A DNA stretch of 33,689 nt from an uncultured Candidatus Saccharibacteria bacterium (GCA_948623715.1 CAPHDI010000012.1:1-33689); one strand, 5' to 3'; positions 21,653 through 31,016 are shown, numbered from the stretch's first letter. The notes: a model not told the origin generated them from the letters alone. Program-made: numbers and translations.

Positions 21653-23551
21653 ATGAACGCAAATGAAATTCGCCAAAAATTCTTAGATTTCCAAGTTAAA
21701 CATGGTCATAAAGTTATCCCGCCCGCTCCGCTCGTCCTTGAAAACGATCCGACCACTCTCTTTACTGGCTCTGGCATGCAGCCGCTTCTCCCCTACCTCC
21801 TCGGTCAGCCACATCCCGAAGGCACTCGTCTGACCGATTCACAGCCCTCCATGCGCCTCCAGGACATCGAAGATGTCGGCGATCCGCGCCACACTACCGT
21901 CTTCGAGATGCTCGGCAACTGGTCTCTTGGTGATTATTTTAAGGAAGAGCAGATCCAGAATTACTTCGATTTTTTGACCAAAGAGATCGGTCTCGATCCC
22001 GAGAAAATTTACGTCACTTGTTTTATTGGCAACGAAAAATATGGCATCCCGAAAGATACCGAGGCTGCCGAGATCTGGCAGAGAGTTTTTGAAAAAGCCG
22101 GCGTCGAAGCAAAAATTGCCGAAATCGGCTCCGCAGAAAACGGTGATCAGCGGGGAATTAAACCTGGCGAACGCATCTTCTTCTATGACGACAAAGAAAA
22201 CTGGTGGAGCCGTGGTGGCGGCATCGAAACCACCCCGCTCGGCGATCCTTGTGGCCCTGATTCCGAAGTTTTCTACGACTTTGGTGAAGATAAGCAAGAC
22301 GTCGAGAAATATGGCAAGTCTCATCCTGCTTCTGACGGCGCCCGCTTCATGGAAATCGGTAATCAAGTCTTCATGCAGTATAAGCGTAAGGAAGACGGCA
22401 CTTTCGAAGAGCTTGAACATAAAAACGTCGACTTCGGCGGTGGCCTTGAACGTCTCGCTGCGGCGGCGATCGGTAGTTTTGATGTCTTTAAGATTTCGCT
22501 CATGGCGCCGATTATCGAGAAACTTGAGCAGATGTCGCATAAGAAATATGATAATAACACCGATGAAATGCGCATTATCGCTGATCATCTCCGCGGAGCT
22601 TATCTGCTGGCCGCGCAGGGCCTTATTCCTTCGAACAAGGCCCAGGGCTACGCCCTTCGACGGCTCGTGCGCCGAGCCGTCCTGCGCGCCCTTGATCTCG
22701 GCATCGGCCAAGATTTCCTCGAAGAAATCCTCCCCATCATCGCCGAGAATTACGCCGAACTTTCTGACGACATTTTACCAAATCGCGCCAATGTCCTTGA
22801 AATTCTAACGAAAGAAGAGAACGCCTTCCGCAAGACTATTAATAAAGGCGTCAAAGAACTGCAGAAGCTCGGCGCCGACCAGCTTCTGACCGGTGCTGAA
22901 CTTTTCAAACTTCAGGATACCTACGGCTTCCCACTCGAACTGAGCGTCGAAGAGGCCTATAAGCTCGGCCTAAAACTTTCTGATAACTATCAGGAAGAGT
23001 TTAACCAGGCTCTTGATGAACAACGCGAACGCAGCAAGACTGCCTCAAAGGGTATGTTTAAGGGCGGACTCTCAGACACTAGTGACCAGACCGTGAAATA
23101 TCACACCGCTTGCCACCTTCTCCTTGCCGCTCTCCAGCAGGAAATCGATCCTTCAATCAATCAGAAGGGTAGCAACCTTACTCCCGAGCGTCTCCGTTTT
23201 GATTTTAATATCGACCATAAACTCACTCCCGAAGAGCTTGCGAAAGTCGAAGCGAAAGTCAACGAATGGATCTCGCAGGATCTCCCTGTCGTCTTCGCTG
23301 AGTATGATAAGGATTATGCTTTCGACGTGCTTCACGCCCACGGCAGCTTCCGCGATCGGTATCCCGACAGAGTCACGGTGTACGCTATCGGCAAAGGCCT
23401 AGAGACTCCTGCTGATGATAAAGAAAAAGTTTCAATCGAAATCTGCGGCGGCCCGCATGTCACCCATACTGGCGAACTCGGCCATTTCAAGATCACGAAG
23501 GAAGAATCCTCCTCTGCCGGCGTCCGTCGCATTAAGGCAATTCTAGAATAA
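21653..23551 (+). CDS. alaS: Alanyl-tRNA synthetase, short form
   Basis: A 632-aa class II synthetase that charges tRNA-Ala. The catalytic core has FTGSGMQPLLPYLLG, TTVFEMLGNWSLGDYF, and GGGLERLAAA; the tRNA-binding helical part contains RRLVRRAVLRALDLG. The editing domain keeps its zinc ligands, H484-T-A-C-H488 and C598-GGP-H602. It is much shorter than the usual 850-880 residues: the beta-barrel that normally separates the helical and editing parts (including TPFYAESGGQ) is absent, the sequence running from RSKTASKGMFKGG directly to the editing domain, and the C-terminal C-Ala domain is missing as well. It is leaderless and 16 bp upstream of the next gene. Clean stop and conserved sites argue against truncation by error. 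Confidence 0.93.
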   Translation: MNANEIRQKFLDFQVKHGHKVIPPAPLVLENDPTTLFTGSGMQPLLPYLLGQPHPEGTRLTDSQPSMRLQDIEDVGDPRHTTVFEMLGNWSLGDYFKEEQIQNYFDFLTKEIGLDPEKIYVTCFIGNEKYGIPKDTEAAEIWQRVFEKAGVEAKIAEIGSAENGDQRGIKPGERIFFYDDKENWWSRGGGIETTPLGDPCGPDSEVFYDFGEDKQDVEKYGKSHPASDGARFMEIGNQVFMQYKRKEDGTFEELEHKNVDFGGGLERLAAAAIGSFDVFKISLMAPIIEKLEQMSHKKYDNNTDEMRIIADHLRGAYLLAAQGLIPSNKAQGYALRRLVRRAVLRALDLGIGQDFLEEILPIIAENYAELSDDILPNRANVLEILTKEENAFRKTINKGVKELQKLGADQLLTGAELFKLQDTYGFPLELSVEEAYKLGLKLSDNYQEEFNQALDEQRERSKTASKGMFKGGLSDTSDQTVKYHTACHLLLAALQQEIDPSINQKGSNLTPERLRFDFNIDHKLTPEELAKVEAKVNEWISQDLPVVFAEYDKDYAFDVLHAHGSFRDRYPDRVTVYAIGKGLETPADDKEKVSIEICGGPHVTHTGELGHFKITKEESSSAGVRRIKAILE

Positions 23552-23567
23552 GGCATATTGGAGTATT

Positions 23568-25463
23568 ATGGACGATTCGACGCCGAAACCCGCTAAGCCC
23601 AAGATTAAAACTCATAGTAATCAGTATAATGATATGGGATCGGAATTCGTCGCTACTCCCAATTCTTCCGCCTCCGCTCCAACGCCTATGGAACCATCCT
23701 CGGCGTCGCCATCCCCTACGCCGAGTACGCAACCGTCCACTCCGGCTTCCCCAAAAATAACCGTTGCTGAGGCAGCTTCAAGTGCCTATTCTCAGGTCAC
23801 CGCGCAAACTTCCAATCTAGCTTCTACGACTAGCTCTGAGCCGCCAGCTTCGCAACCTTCTAGCTCTTCAGCTACCCTCAATCCTACGCCTGCAGCCTCT
23901 CAATCTCCCGACCTCCCGCCCGCGAAGCCGGTCATTAGTCATAATAGTATCTCCGCATCATCTAGTTCCAGTTCGTCCTATATCGGCGGCGCACCTGTCG
24001 CCAGCGGCCCGCTCGTCATCAATCCGCTTGATGCTCTCAAGACCGAAAAGCCTGCCGAGCGCCCGAAGTCAACCATCCCCACTCCGACCGTACATCGTGA
24101 ATTTGGCATCGTTAAGTTTTTACGCATTCTCATCTGGCTTGCTGTGACGATCGCTTTGACGCTCGGAGTTTCATTATTGGTACGAAGCCGCAGTTCCGAA
24201 GCTTTTGCCAGCGGTCTTTCTTCTGGGCTCCGAGAACAGAGCGAGAATATTCTTCGCATCGCTCTGATCGCGGGCGGAGTAAACTTATTGTGGGGCATGT
24301 TCCGCTGGTTTCGACGCTGGCACCGCGAACGCTGGCGCTTCACGCGCGTCCTCCGCAAGTTGATCGGCGGCGGCTTAATTCGCATAGTCATCTTTACAGT
24401 AATTGCTGTAGTCTCATTCCTCTTCGTCGCTCCGTTCTTCGGTAGCAGAATCATAAGTGACATTGCTCCTCAATTAGCTCATATGCAGAACGTCGACGAA
24501 CTAATCGCGAATAATAGCGCCGAAGGCGTAGACTTCTCTGCTACCACTATGCCGCAGGGTGAAGTTGCTCCGTGCACAGATTTTTGTGAAATGCGCTACG
24601 AAATCGCCCCGAATACTTCGCAGTACTTTTATTTCGCCACCTCCGAATATCAAGATCGCATTATCACTATGGCTGCGCCAGTCGGACAAGATAACATCAC
24701 GGTTTTCGGACATGTCTCAGGCGGACTCTGGCAAGTTATCGGAACTTATGAATCAGAAATAACTTACGCAATCTCCGCTGAAGTCTCTACGGAATATGAT
24801 GCGATTATCTTTGCCGTACAGAACTACGCGCCCGATTTAGCAAACGAATTTTATCTCCGCGTGCAGGCGGCCGAGCTTACAGAAGTTATGTCGGTGTCAT
24901 TATTCAATCTTAACGACGAATCTTTCGTTTACGGTGGCAATAACTGCACGGCAATTAATATTGATACGTCTGGACTTATGCAACTCCCGATGAAGTTTTA
25001 CGATATTTTAACTAGCCTCGGCCAGGCGCAAGACTACGCGTCTGCGCTCGCAGATATTCAGGATCAACTCACTCCTCCTGACGGCACGCCTCTGCGTTAT
25101 GCTACCATCTGCATTATTCCGCTAAAACCCGACACGACTTACGAAACTGCAAAAGTTACTGCCGGAAACTTGCTCGGCTGGAACTTGCAAGTCCTAAATC
25201 TCGAAACTACCGATTTCCGTTTCGGCGCGCTAGTAAATTACGACCTCGTGCAGAACTCAGGCGAGTTTTACTTTGTCGTCGACAACTCTAGTGAATGTAC
25301 ACTTGTTCAGCTACAGTTTTCAGACAAGTTATCACGCTCCCAGGATCCCGCTGACGGGACTAATCCTCCGGATGAGGAAGTTATTCCTGTCGAGCCTAAC
25401 CCCGACGAGAACGCTTCTGATGAAGTTAATTCCGACGAATTAACCGAAGATTCGCTAGAATAA
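23568..25463 (+). CDS. Large membrane protein with Ser/Pro-rich cytoplasmic part and extracytoplasmic domain
   Basis: A 631-aa protein. Residues 1-170 are low-complexity Ser, Pro, Thr and Ala (disordered, likely cytoplasmic). Three hydrophobic segments follow at about 182-206, 225-245 and 265-290, then an extracytoplasmic domain of about 300 residues with Cys pairs (CTDFCEMRY, NNCTAINI) and an acidic, Pro-rich tail rich in Asp/Glu. No family recognised. GGAG lies 6 nt before the ATG, and the gene starts 16 bp after alaS, so it is probably cotranscribed with it without an obvious functional tie. It converges with the transporter gene, leaving only 6 bp between stops. Confidence 0.65.
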   Translation: MDDSTPKPAKPKIKTHSNQYNDMGSEFVATPNSSASAPTPMEPSSASPSPTPSTQPSTPASPKITVAEAASSAYSQVTAQTSNLASTTSSEPPASQPSSSSATLNPTPAASQSPDLPPAKPVISHNSISASSSSSSSYIGGAPVASGPLVINPLDALKTEKPAERPKSTIPTPTVHREFGIVKFLRILIWLAVTIALTLGVSLLVRSRSSEAFASGLSSGLREQSENILRIALIAGGVNLLWGMFRWFRRWHRERWRFTRVLRKLIGGGLIRIVIFTVIAVVSFLFVAPFFGSRIISDIAPQLAHMQNVDELIANNSAEGVDFSATTMPQGEVAPCTDFCEMRYEIAPNTSQYFYFATSEYQDRIITMAAPVGQDNITVFGHVSGGLWQVIGTYESEITYAISAEVSTEYDAIIFAVQNYAPDLANEFYLRVQAAELTEVMSVSLFNLNDESFVYGGNNCTAINIDTSGLMQLPMKFYDILTSLGQAQDYASALADIQDQLTPPDGTPLRYATICIIPLKPDTTYETAKVTAGNLLGWNLQVLNLETTDFRFGALVNYDLVQNSGEFYFVVDNSSECTLVQLQFSDKLSRSQDPADGTNPPDEEVIPVEPNPDENASDEVNSDELTEDSLE

Positions 25464-25469
25464 TCTACG

Positions 25470-26753
25470 TTATTTAAACTTAAAAATGTCCAGCAACTTA
25501 TGTTTCGCATTCGGCACTCGCCGGAAATCATTCGCCCCGTCTCGCTGCCGGATAAAAATCAAGTAATACGCCACGCCCATCTGTACGACTAAGATTGCCG
25601 CCGACAATCCCAGCATCGCCGCCAGGCCGAAATCATACATCCGTCCGCAGATAAACATCCCGACCGCTTCACCCAGATAAGACACCACGTGGCGAAAAGT
25701 ACTGTACTTGAGCTGATGTCTATTATCGATCGCATTAATGTAATAACCATCACTAATATTCTCGTAAGCTGTTGAGCTCAGCAGCGCCCAGATAAACGCT
25801 ATGAAGCATATAAACGGATTATTCGTAATCGCCGCAATCACGAAGGCGATCAGGCGAATCCCAAATTTTAACGTCATCGTCACATAATCATTCTTCGGCG
25901 TGAAGAACTTCAGCGCTAGGATTCCAATCAAGTCCGCAATCAATCCGACCACCAGCAGACAATTCGTCGCCGCACTCGCACTAAAGTCAAACATGTTTGT
26001 AAACACTAGCATCTTCAACCCTACTGCCGCCATAAACGAAACCGACGACAGGAAATTATAAACTGCATATACCCGCTGCACCTTACTATTCATCACCAAG
26101 CGCACGATCGAAAGCTGTTGCTTCGGCGGACGTGCCGTAATCTCGACTTCCATCCGGTACATCAAGATAATCGCAATCGCCAGAAAAGCCGCCGCTACTA
26201 ACAGACATCCGTTGTAATCGAAAAACCACTGTCCGAGCTGGTGACCAATCAAGACTCCGCCAATCGCAATACCTACGTCGCGAAATAGATACTCCACCAG
26301 CCGTCGCCGACTATACGCCGTGTTACTTTTCATTACCGTTGTTAGTAGCGGATACATGCTCGTAATAATAATATACGCTGTCGCCACATCAATGATAATA
26401 CAGAGGTCAATCATTAAGCGATTTCCGGCAAAGTTCAAGCAATAGAGCGCCAGAAAGTTTAGTAACCGTGCCATTAGCGTAACGGTAACCAAGTTTTTGA
26501 TCTGCGCCATCCGCACAAACTTACCCGTGATCATAATCCCTGCCACCCCGATAAACATCCCGAGGCTGAGAATATTACTTACTTCTGGTGCCGCAAAATC
26601 ATTCGTCTCCAGCCAAAGCTGACGAAAATTCTCCCAGAGACCTGCAGAAATACTGAAAAAAGCCACCACCGCCAAGATCTGATGCTCAAGCCGGCGCCAT
26701 TTCGGCGTCGGGTTTGCCTTGCGCTCAGCCCACTTTTTTGCCAGAAAACTCAT
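25470..26753 (-). CDS. Major facilitator-like membrane transporter
   Basis: A 427-aa integral membrane protein with about 12 hydrophobic helices and short basic loops, consistent with the major facilitator superfamily. The N-terminal half is followed by a cytoplasmic loop (MEVEITARPPKQQLSIVRLV) between helices 6 and 7, the usual MFS layout. The classical GxxxDRxGRR signature is not evident, and substrate is unknown. It is transcribed divergently from the helicase gene; a TAAAAT box lies 9 nt before the ATG, so the leader is only a few nucleotides. It converges with the 23568 gene with a 6-bp gap and no visible terminator. Confidence 0.65.
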   Translation of the reverse strand: MSFLAKKWAERKANPTPKWRRLEHQILAVVAFFSISAGLWENFRQLWLETNDFAAPEVSNILSLGMFIGVAGIMITGKFVRMAQIKNLVTVTLMARLLNFLALYCLNFAGNRLMIDLCIIIDVATAYIIITSMYPLLTTVMKSNTAYSRRRLVEYLFRDVGIAIGGVLIGHQLGQWFFDYNGCLLVAAAFLAIAIILMYRMEVEITARPPKQQLSIVRLVMNSKVQRVYAVYNFLSSVSFMAAVGLKMLVFTNMFDFSASAATNCLLVVGLIADLIGILALKFFTPKNDYVTMTLKFGIRLIAFVIAAITNNPFICFIAFIWALLSSTAYENISDGYYINAIDNRHQLKYSTFRHVVSYLGEAVGMFICGRMYDFGLAAMLGLSAAILVVQMGVAYYLIFIRQRDGANDFRRVPNAKHKLLDIFKFK

Positions 26754-26762
26754 TACTATACC

Positions 26763-26790
26763 ATTTTAGCATAAAGGTTTTGAAGATGCA
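26763..26790 (-). promoter_or_regulatory. Promoter of the MFS-like gene, near-leaderless
   Basis: On the minus strand: TTGCAT (26790-26785), 16-nt spacer, TGC extended TAAAAT (26768-26763), 9 nt before the ATG. Confidence 0.6.
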
Positions 26791-26815
26791 AAAATCCTCT
26801 TAACTCTCTATTCTG

Positions 26816-26824
26816 TGCTATAAT
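26816..26824 (+). promoter_or_regulatory. Extended -10 promoter of the helicase gene, leaderless start
   Basis: TGCTATAAT, with the ATG at 26831 six nt after the box; no Shine-Dalgarno and a weak -35. Confidence 0.65.
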
Positions 26825-26830
26825 CTAGGA

Positions 26831-29023
26831 ATGGATGCGATATTGCGAGGTTTGAATCCGCCCCAAGCGGAAGCTGTAAAAACTACTGAGGGCCCAGTTT
26901 TAGTCTTAGCTGGCGCTGGCTCTGGTAAGACGAAAGTCCTCACGCACCGGATTGCGAATATTATCGCTCACGGCACTCGTCCAGATCAGATTCTCGCCGT
27001 CACTTTTACGAACAAGGCCGCCCGAGAGATGCGCACTCGCCTCTGGACGCTCCTCGAACAACAGCGTCAGTATTCCGCTCATGCTTCTCTAGAAGCCACA
27101 GAAGGCCCTTCTGAATCAGAGCCTTGCTCAGACGGCTCTCCGACCCAAAAATCGCTAGAATCGCCCGAAAATACCTTTAGAAGCGAACCGAGCCGTGGAT
27201 TTATGCCGTATATGGGTACTTTTCACGGTATTTGTGTCCGAATTTTGCATATTGAGCATGCCGCAGCTGGTATTGGCGCGAATTTTACGATTTACGATTC
27301 CGACGATCAGCTTACGCTCGTCCGCCGGATTATGCGCGAGATGAAGCTCACCGGCGATAAATCTCTCACTCCGAAAAACGTCCTCAGTAGCATCAGTCAC
27401 TATCAGAATCTCGGCCTGAATCCTGCCGACGCCAAGCGCGAAGCTTACTATCCTAATCAGAAGAAGACCGCCGAAATCTACGCTCATTATGAGCATGAAA
27501 AGCGTCTCGCCGATGCTCTGGATTTTGACGATTTATTAACGAAAACCGCCGAAATGTTCGAGAAAAACCTCGAAGTCCGTCAAAAATGGCAGAAAAAGTT
27601 TAAATACATTCTCATCGACGAGTATCAGGACACTAATGCCGTCCAGTATAAGCTTATCAAAAGCTTGGTTAATGACCAGCGCAACATCTGTGTCGTTGGT
27701 GATGATTGGCAGTCGATTTATTCCTGGCGTGGTGCTGACTATACGAATATTCTCAATTTCGAGCGCGATTTCCCCGGCGCGAAAGTTATTAAGCTAGAGC
27801 AGAATTACCGCAGTACTGGCAATATCCTCGCTGCTTCGCAGAAAATCATCAATCAGAATAAGACTCGCACCGAGAAAACTCTCTTTACTGAAGCCGGCGA
27901 TGGCGAGCCGGTCACGATCGAAGGTCTCATGGACGAGACCGGTGAAGCAAACTATGTTGCTCGCCAGATCCTCAAGATGCAGCCAGCACAGGGAAGCTTC
28001 GGCAATTTTGCTATCCTCTACCGTACGAACGCACAGTCTTACGCCTTTGAGAAAGCATTCATCGCCGCGAAGATCCCCTACAAAATCATCGGCGGAGTCC
28101 GCTTCTACGATCGTAAAGAGGTTAAGGATGTCCTCGCTCTTCTCAAGCTCGTCGCGAATCCGCTCGACCGCGTCAGTTTCGAGCGTGTCTCGAAGAATAT
28201 TCTCTCCGGCGTCGGCCCCGCCTCGATCGAGAAACTCTTCGCTTATCTCAATGAACACCCCGAGCATAATCTCGCCGATCTTGGCGACCTGAAACTCTCC
28301 GCTCGCGCTGATGCTGCCGTCCATAAAGTCGAGAAATTCCTACAGACCGTCCGTGCCGACGAGAATATTACTGCCGCTGAGATTGTCGAGAAGATCGTCG
28401 CCGACTTCAACTTCGGCTCGCTTCTCCGCACCGACACCCCCGATGGCGAGGAGCGCATGCAGAACATAGAAGTCCTTGTCGGTAATGCTAGCGCCTACGA
28501 TACGCTTGAAGAATTCCTCGAAGATGCCGCCCTGCTCAGCTCGGCCGACGAAAGCGCCGGCGACAATGTCGTCTCGCTAATGACCCTCCATGCCGCGAAG
28601 GGGCTTGAATTCCCAGTCGTTTTCGTCGTTGGCCTAGAAGAGGGGCTTTTCCCAGGCAACCGCGCCTTCGATTCCGAAGACGAGCTTGAAGAGGAGCGTC
28701 GTCTTGCCTACGTCGGCATGACCCGCGCCATGCGCCAGCTATTCTTGACTTTTGCCGGCTCTCGCTACAGTTTCGGTGGCCGTAATTACAACGCCCCCTC
28801 TCGTTTTCTTCTCGAACTCGGTTATGAGCCTTATGGCTCAGGTAATTTCGGTGATTCGGGCATCTACGCTGGCTCGACCGAGAGCTTCGGCATCCTCGGC
28901 GGCGACCCGGACGGGGAATTTGGCGCTCCCGCCTCGCCTAGCAGTGCTAGTTCTGGCGATTTTAGTGAATTTAGTAGTGATTTTGACCCATTTCCAGAGG
29001 ATTTACCCGTCTGGGAGGGGTAA
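26831..29023 (+). CDS. UvrD/PcrA-type superfamily 1 DNA helicase
   Basis: A 730-aa 3'-5' helicase used in repair and clearing of DNA-bound proteins. All motifs are present: Q motif NPPQAEAV, Walker A GAGSGKT, Ia VTFTNKAAREM, Ib GTFHGICVRIL, II LIDEYQDTN, III VVGDDWQSIYSWRGAD, IV EQNYRSTGNIL, V LHAAKGLEFPVVFVVGLEEG and VI EERRLAYVGMTRA. Between motifs Ia and Ib there is an extra segment of about 40 residues (roughly 85-117; ATEGPSESEPCSDGSPTQKS) encoded by palindrome-rich DNA; the family normally has only a few residues there. The C-terminal tail is acidic and Ser/Gly-rich. UvrD versus PcrA cannot be decided by eye, so no symbol is given. Leaderless; divergent from a transporter. Confidence 0.92.
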   Translation: MDAILRGLNPPQAEAVKTTEGPVLVLAGAGSGKTKVLTHRIANIIAHGTRPDQILAVTFTNKAAREMRTRLWTLLEQQRQYSAHASLEATEGPSESEPCSDGSPTQKSLESPENTFRSEPSRGFMPYMGTFHGICVRILHIEHAAAGIGANFTIYDSDDQLTLVRRIMREMKLTGDKSLTPKNVLSSISHYQNLGLNPADAKREAYYPNQKKTAEIYAHYEHEKRLADALDFDDLLTKTAEMFEKNLEVRQKWQKKFKYILIDEYQDTNAVQYKLIKSLVNDQRNICVVGDDWQSIYSWRGADYTNILNFERDFPGAKVIKLEQNYRSTGNILAASQKIINQNKTRTEKTLFTEAGDGEPVTIEGLMDETGEANYVARQILKMQPAQGSFGNFAILYRTNAQSYAFEKAFIAAKIPYKIIGGVRFYDRKEVKDVLALLKLVANPLDRVSFERVSKNILSGVGPASIEKLFAYLNEHPEHNLADLGDLKLSARADAAVHKVEKFLQTVRADENITAAEIVEKIVADFNFGSLLRTDTPDGEERMQNIEVLVGNASAYDTLEEFLEDAALLSSADESAGDNVVSLMTLHAAKGLEFPVVFVVGLEEGLFPGNRAFDSEDELEEERRLAYVGMTRAMRQLFLTFAGSRYSFGGRNYNAPSRFLLELGYEPYGSGNFGDSGIYAGSTESFGILGGDPDGEFGAPASPSSASSGDFSEFSSDFDPFPEDLPVWEG
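27083..27139 (+). repeat. Palindrome cluster inside the helicase gene
   Basis: Three adjacent palindromes: GCTTCT-CT-AGAAGC (27083-27096), CAGAAGG-C-CCTTCTG (27099-27113), and AGAGCC (27118-27123) with GGCTCT (27134-27139). They encode the non-conserved insert between motifs Ia and Ib. Confidence 0.45.
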
Positions 29024-29069
29024 ATTGAGGGTCGAATAGCCATAAAAACGCCCGTTTCGGCCCAAAATA

Positions 29070-29078
29070 TGCTATAAT
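29070..29078 (+). promoter_or_regulatory. Extended -10 promoter of the G5-domain gene
   Basis: TGCTATAAT, 10 nt before the ATG at 29089; the leader would be about 4 nt. Confidence 0.6.
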
Positions 29079-29088
29079 TAAAAAGGAA

Positions 29089-30171
29089 ATGATAAAACTA
29101 CATTCCAGAATTCGAAGTTTTTGTTGCACCGCGTTGCTGATGTTTTTTGGTGTTTTTCTTGCACTTAGTTTTGTCAACACTTTTAGCCCTCAGCCCTCTG
29201 TCTACGCCGACGAAGAAGATAATCTCGTCATGAAAGCTAATGATGCTGGCGAATATTTCGTCACCATCCATGATAATGGCTCTACTCTTCTTGTCAAAGC
29301 CGGCGCCGTGACTGTCGCCGAGGTCCTCGAAAAGTCCGAGGTCAAGATTGCTGAGACCGATATTGTCGAGCCTGGTCTCGATACCGTGATCACTAGCGAC
29401 TATCATATCAACATCTATCGCGCCCGCCCCGCTCTCGTTATCGACGGCGCTAATCGCCGCTATATTATGACCGCCAGTCATGACCCGAAGCAGATCGCTG
29501 TCGAAGCTGGCCTTACCGTCTACGACGATGACGAGGTGAAAATGGAGTTTAACAACAACTTTCTTGAAGCTGGCGCCGTTTCGACTTATCGCATTACTCG
29601 TAATGGCGGTCGCAAGCTTACCCTCGAGGAGAAGCTGCCTTACGAAGTCCAGATCCGCTACGACTACACGAAGGCGAAAGGCGAACGCGTCCTTGAGCAG
29701 GCCGGCGTCGACGGGCGCAAGGTTAGCGTCTACGATATCGAATTCGAAGATAATGTCGAAGTCTCTCGTACGCTTGTCGAAGAGCGCATTGTCGTCGAAG
29801 CTGTCCCGGAAATCATCGTCGAAGGCGCCCGTGTTTCTATTTCGCCTGAGCGTGAGCAGTGTGCGAATTGGGCTCGCGAAGCCGGCGTCTCCGAAGCTGA
29901 TCTCGAAGTTGCCATCGACCTTATCTACCGTGAATCCGGCTGTCGTGTCGACGCTACGAATGCCAGCTCTGGCGCTTATGGTATTCCGCAGGCTCTCCCC
30001 GGCAATAAAATGGCCACCGTCGGCGACGACTGGCAGACGAATCCCGTCACCCAGATTCGTTGGATGATCGGCTACGTCAACGGTCGCTACGGCGGCTGGA
30101 GCCAGGCTCTTGATTTCTGGTGGTGTACCGGCGTCTGCCGCGGCGTTAATAAGTCCGGACATTGGTACTAG
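29089..30171 (+). CDS. Secreted cell-wall protein: DUF348, G5 and lysozyme-like domains
   Basis: A 360-aa protein. Signal segment about residues 8-40 (ending SVYA); a DUF348-type ubiquitin-like region (about 45-165) with VKAGAVTVAEVLEKS and repeats of YRITRNGGRKLTLEE; a G5 domain (about 175-250: EEKLPYEVQIRYDYTKAKGE...VEERIVVEAVPEIIVEGA); and a C-terminal lysozyme-like domain (about 255-360) with the likely catalytic Glu in IDLIYRESGC, SSGAYGIPQAL, and WMIGYVNGRYGGWSQALDFW. This architecture matches resuscitation-promoting factor-like and aggregation-promoting wall enzymes that cleave or remodel peptidoglycan. The stop abuts the rsmA ATG, so they form one transcript. Confidence 0.85.
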   Translation: MIKLHSRIRSFCCTALLMFFGVFLALSFVNTFSPQPSVYADEEDNLVMKANDAGEYFVTIHDNGSTLLVKAGAVTVAEVLEKSEVKIAETDIVEPGLDTVITSDYHINIYRARPALVIDGANRRYIMTASHDPKQIAVEAGLTVYDDDEVKMEFNNNFLEAGAVSTYRITRNGGRKLTLEEKLPYEVQIRYDYTKAKGERVLEQAGVDGRKVSVYDIEFEDNVEVSRTLVEERIVVEAVPEIIVEGARVSISPEREQCANWAREAGVSEADLEVAIDLIYRESGCRVDATNASSGAYGIPQALPGNKMATVGDDWQTNPVTQIRWMIGYVNGRYGGWSQALDFWWCTGVCRGVNKSGHWY

Positions 30172-30933
30172 ATGAAAAATAATAAGTCCCTCGGCCAGCA
30201 TTGGCTCAAGAATCGCGCGATTCTTGACGAAATCGCCCGGCTTACCGCCGTCGATGGAGTCAATCACTGTATCGAGATCGGCCCCGGTCTCGGCACGCTC
30301 ACTTCAAGTTTATTTAAATACTTCTCGCATATTACTGCTATTGAGTATGATCCCGAACTCGCCCGTAAGCTCCCCGGTTCTTTTCCGGGCAAGAACCTCG
30401 ACGTCGTGAGTTCCGACATCCTTCAGACCGATCTTTCCGAACTTACCTCCGATCCTTACTGTGTCGCCGGCAATATTCCGTATTACATTACTTCGCCGAT
30501 CGTCCGCAAGCTTCTTACCGAGCCACACCACCCCGCAAAGATCGTTCTCCTCATGCAGAAGGAAGTAGCCGAGCGCATCGCCGCCGAGCCAGGGGACTAT
30601 AGTCTCATCGCTCTTTTCGTGCAGAATCTTGCTGTCGCTGAGCTTGGTCCGGTCGTCCGCGCCGCTGAGTTTACCCCGCCACCGAAAGTCGATAGCCAGG
30701 TTCTCATTCTCACGCCTCTCGCCGAGCCGCAGGTCTCCCCTGATTGTCTCGAGCTGGCAAAACGTGGCTTTTCTAATCCTCGTAAGAAGCTTGCCACCGT
30801 TCTCGCGAATTCTGGCAGCGATGGCCGCTCGCGCGAGGCCTGGCGCGAAATCTTCGTAGACCAGGGAATTAACCCCGACGCTCGTGCCGAAGATCTCAGC
30901 CTCTGGGACTGGGAAAATCTCCAAAACACTTAA
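30172..30933 (+). CDS. rsmA: 16S rRNA dimethyladenosine transferase RsmA (KsgA)
   Basis: A 253-aa SAM-dependent methyltransferase that dimethylates the two adjacent adenines in helix 45 near the 16S rRNA 3' end, a late 30S maturation step. GQHWLKNRAIL at the N-terminus, motif I IEIGPGLGTLTSSL, acidic IEYDPEL, motif IV NIPYYITSPI, QKEVAERI and FTPPPKVDSQV are all present, and the C-terminal helical part has the KRGFSNPRKKLATVL motif. Slightly shorter than the usual 265-275 residues. It starts directly after the upstream stop with no intervening base, so translation is probably coupled. The next gene has its own promoter. Confidence 0.93.
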   Translation: MKNNKSLGQHWLKNRAILDEIARLTAVDGVNHCIEIGPGLGTLTSSLFKYFSHITAIEYDPELARKLPGSFPGKNLDVVSSDILQTDLSELTSDPYCVAGNIPYYITSPIVRKLLTEPHHPAKIVLLMQKEVAERIAAEPGDYSLIALFVQNLAVAELGPVVRAAEFTPPPKVDSQVLILTPLAEPQVSPDCLELAKRGFSNPRKKLATVLANSGSDGRSREAWREIFVDQGINPDARAEDLSLWDWENLQNT

Positions 30934-31016
30934 AGTCCCCTAAGGGCTATCTAGCCTGTCTGTACTGTATCGAGTCGCGAACTAGAATACATTTTATAAA
31001 ACTTGTGTTTTTCCTA

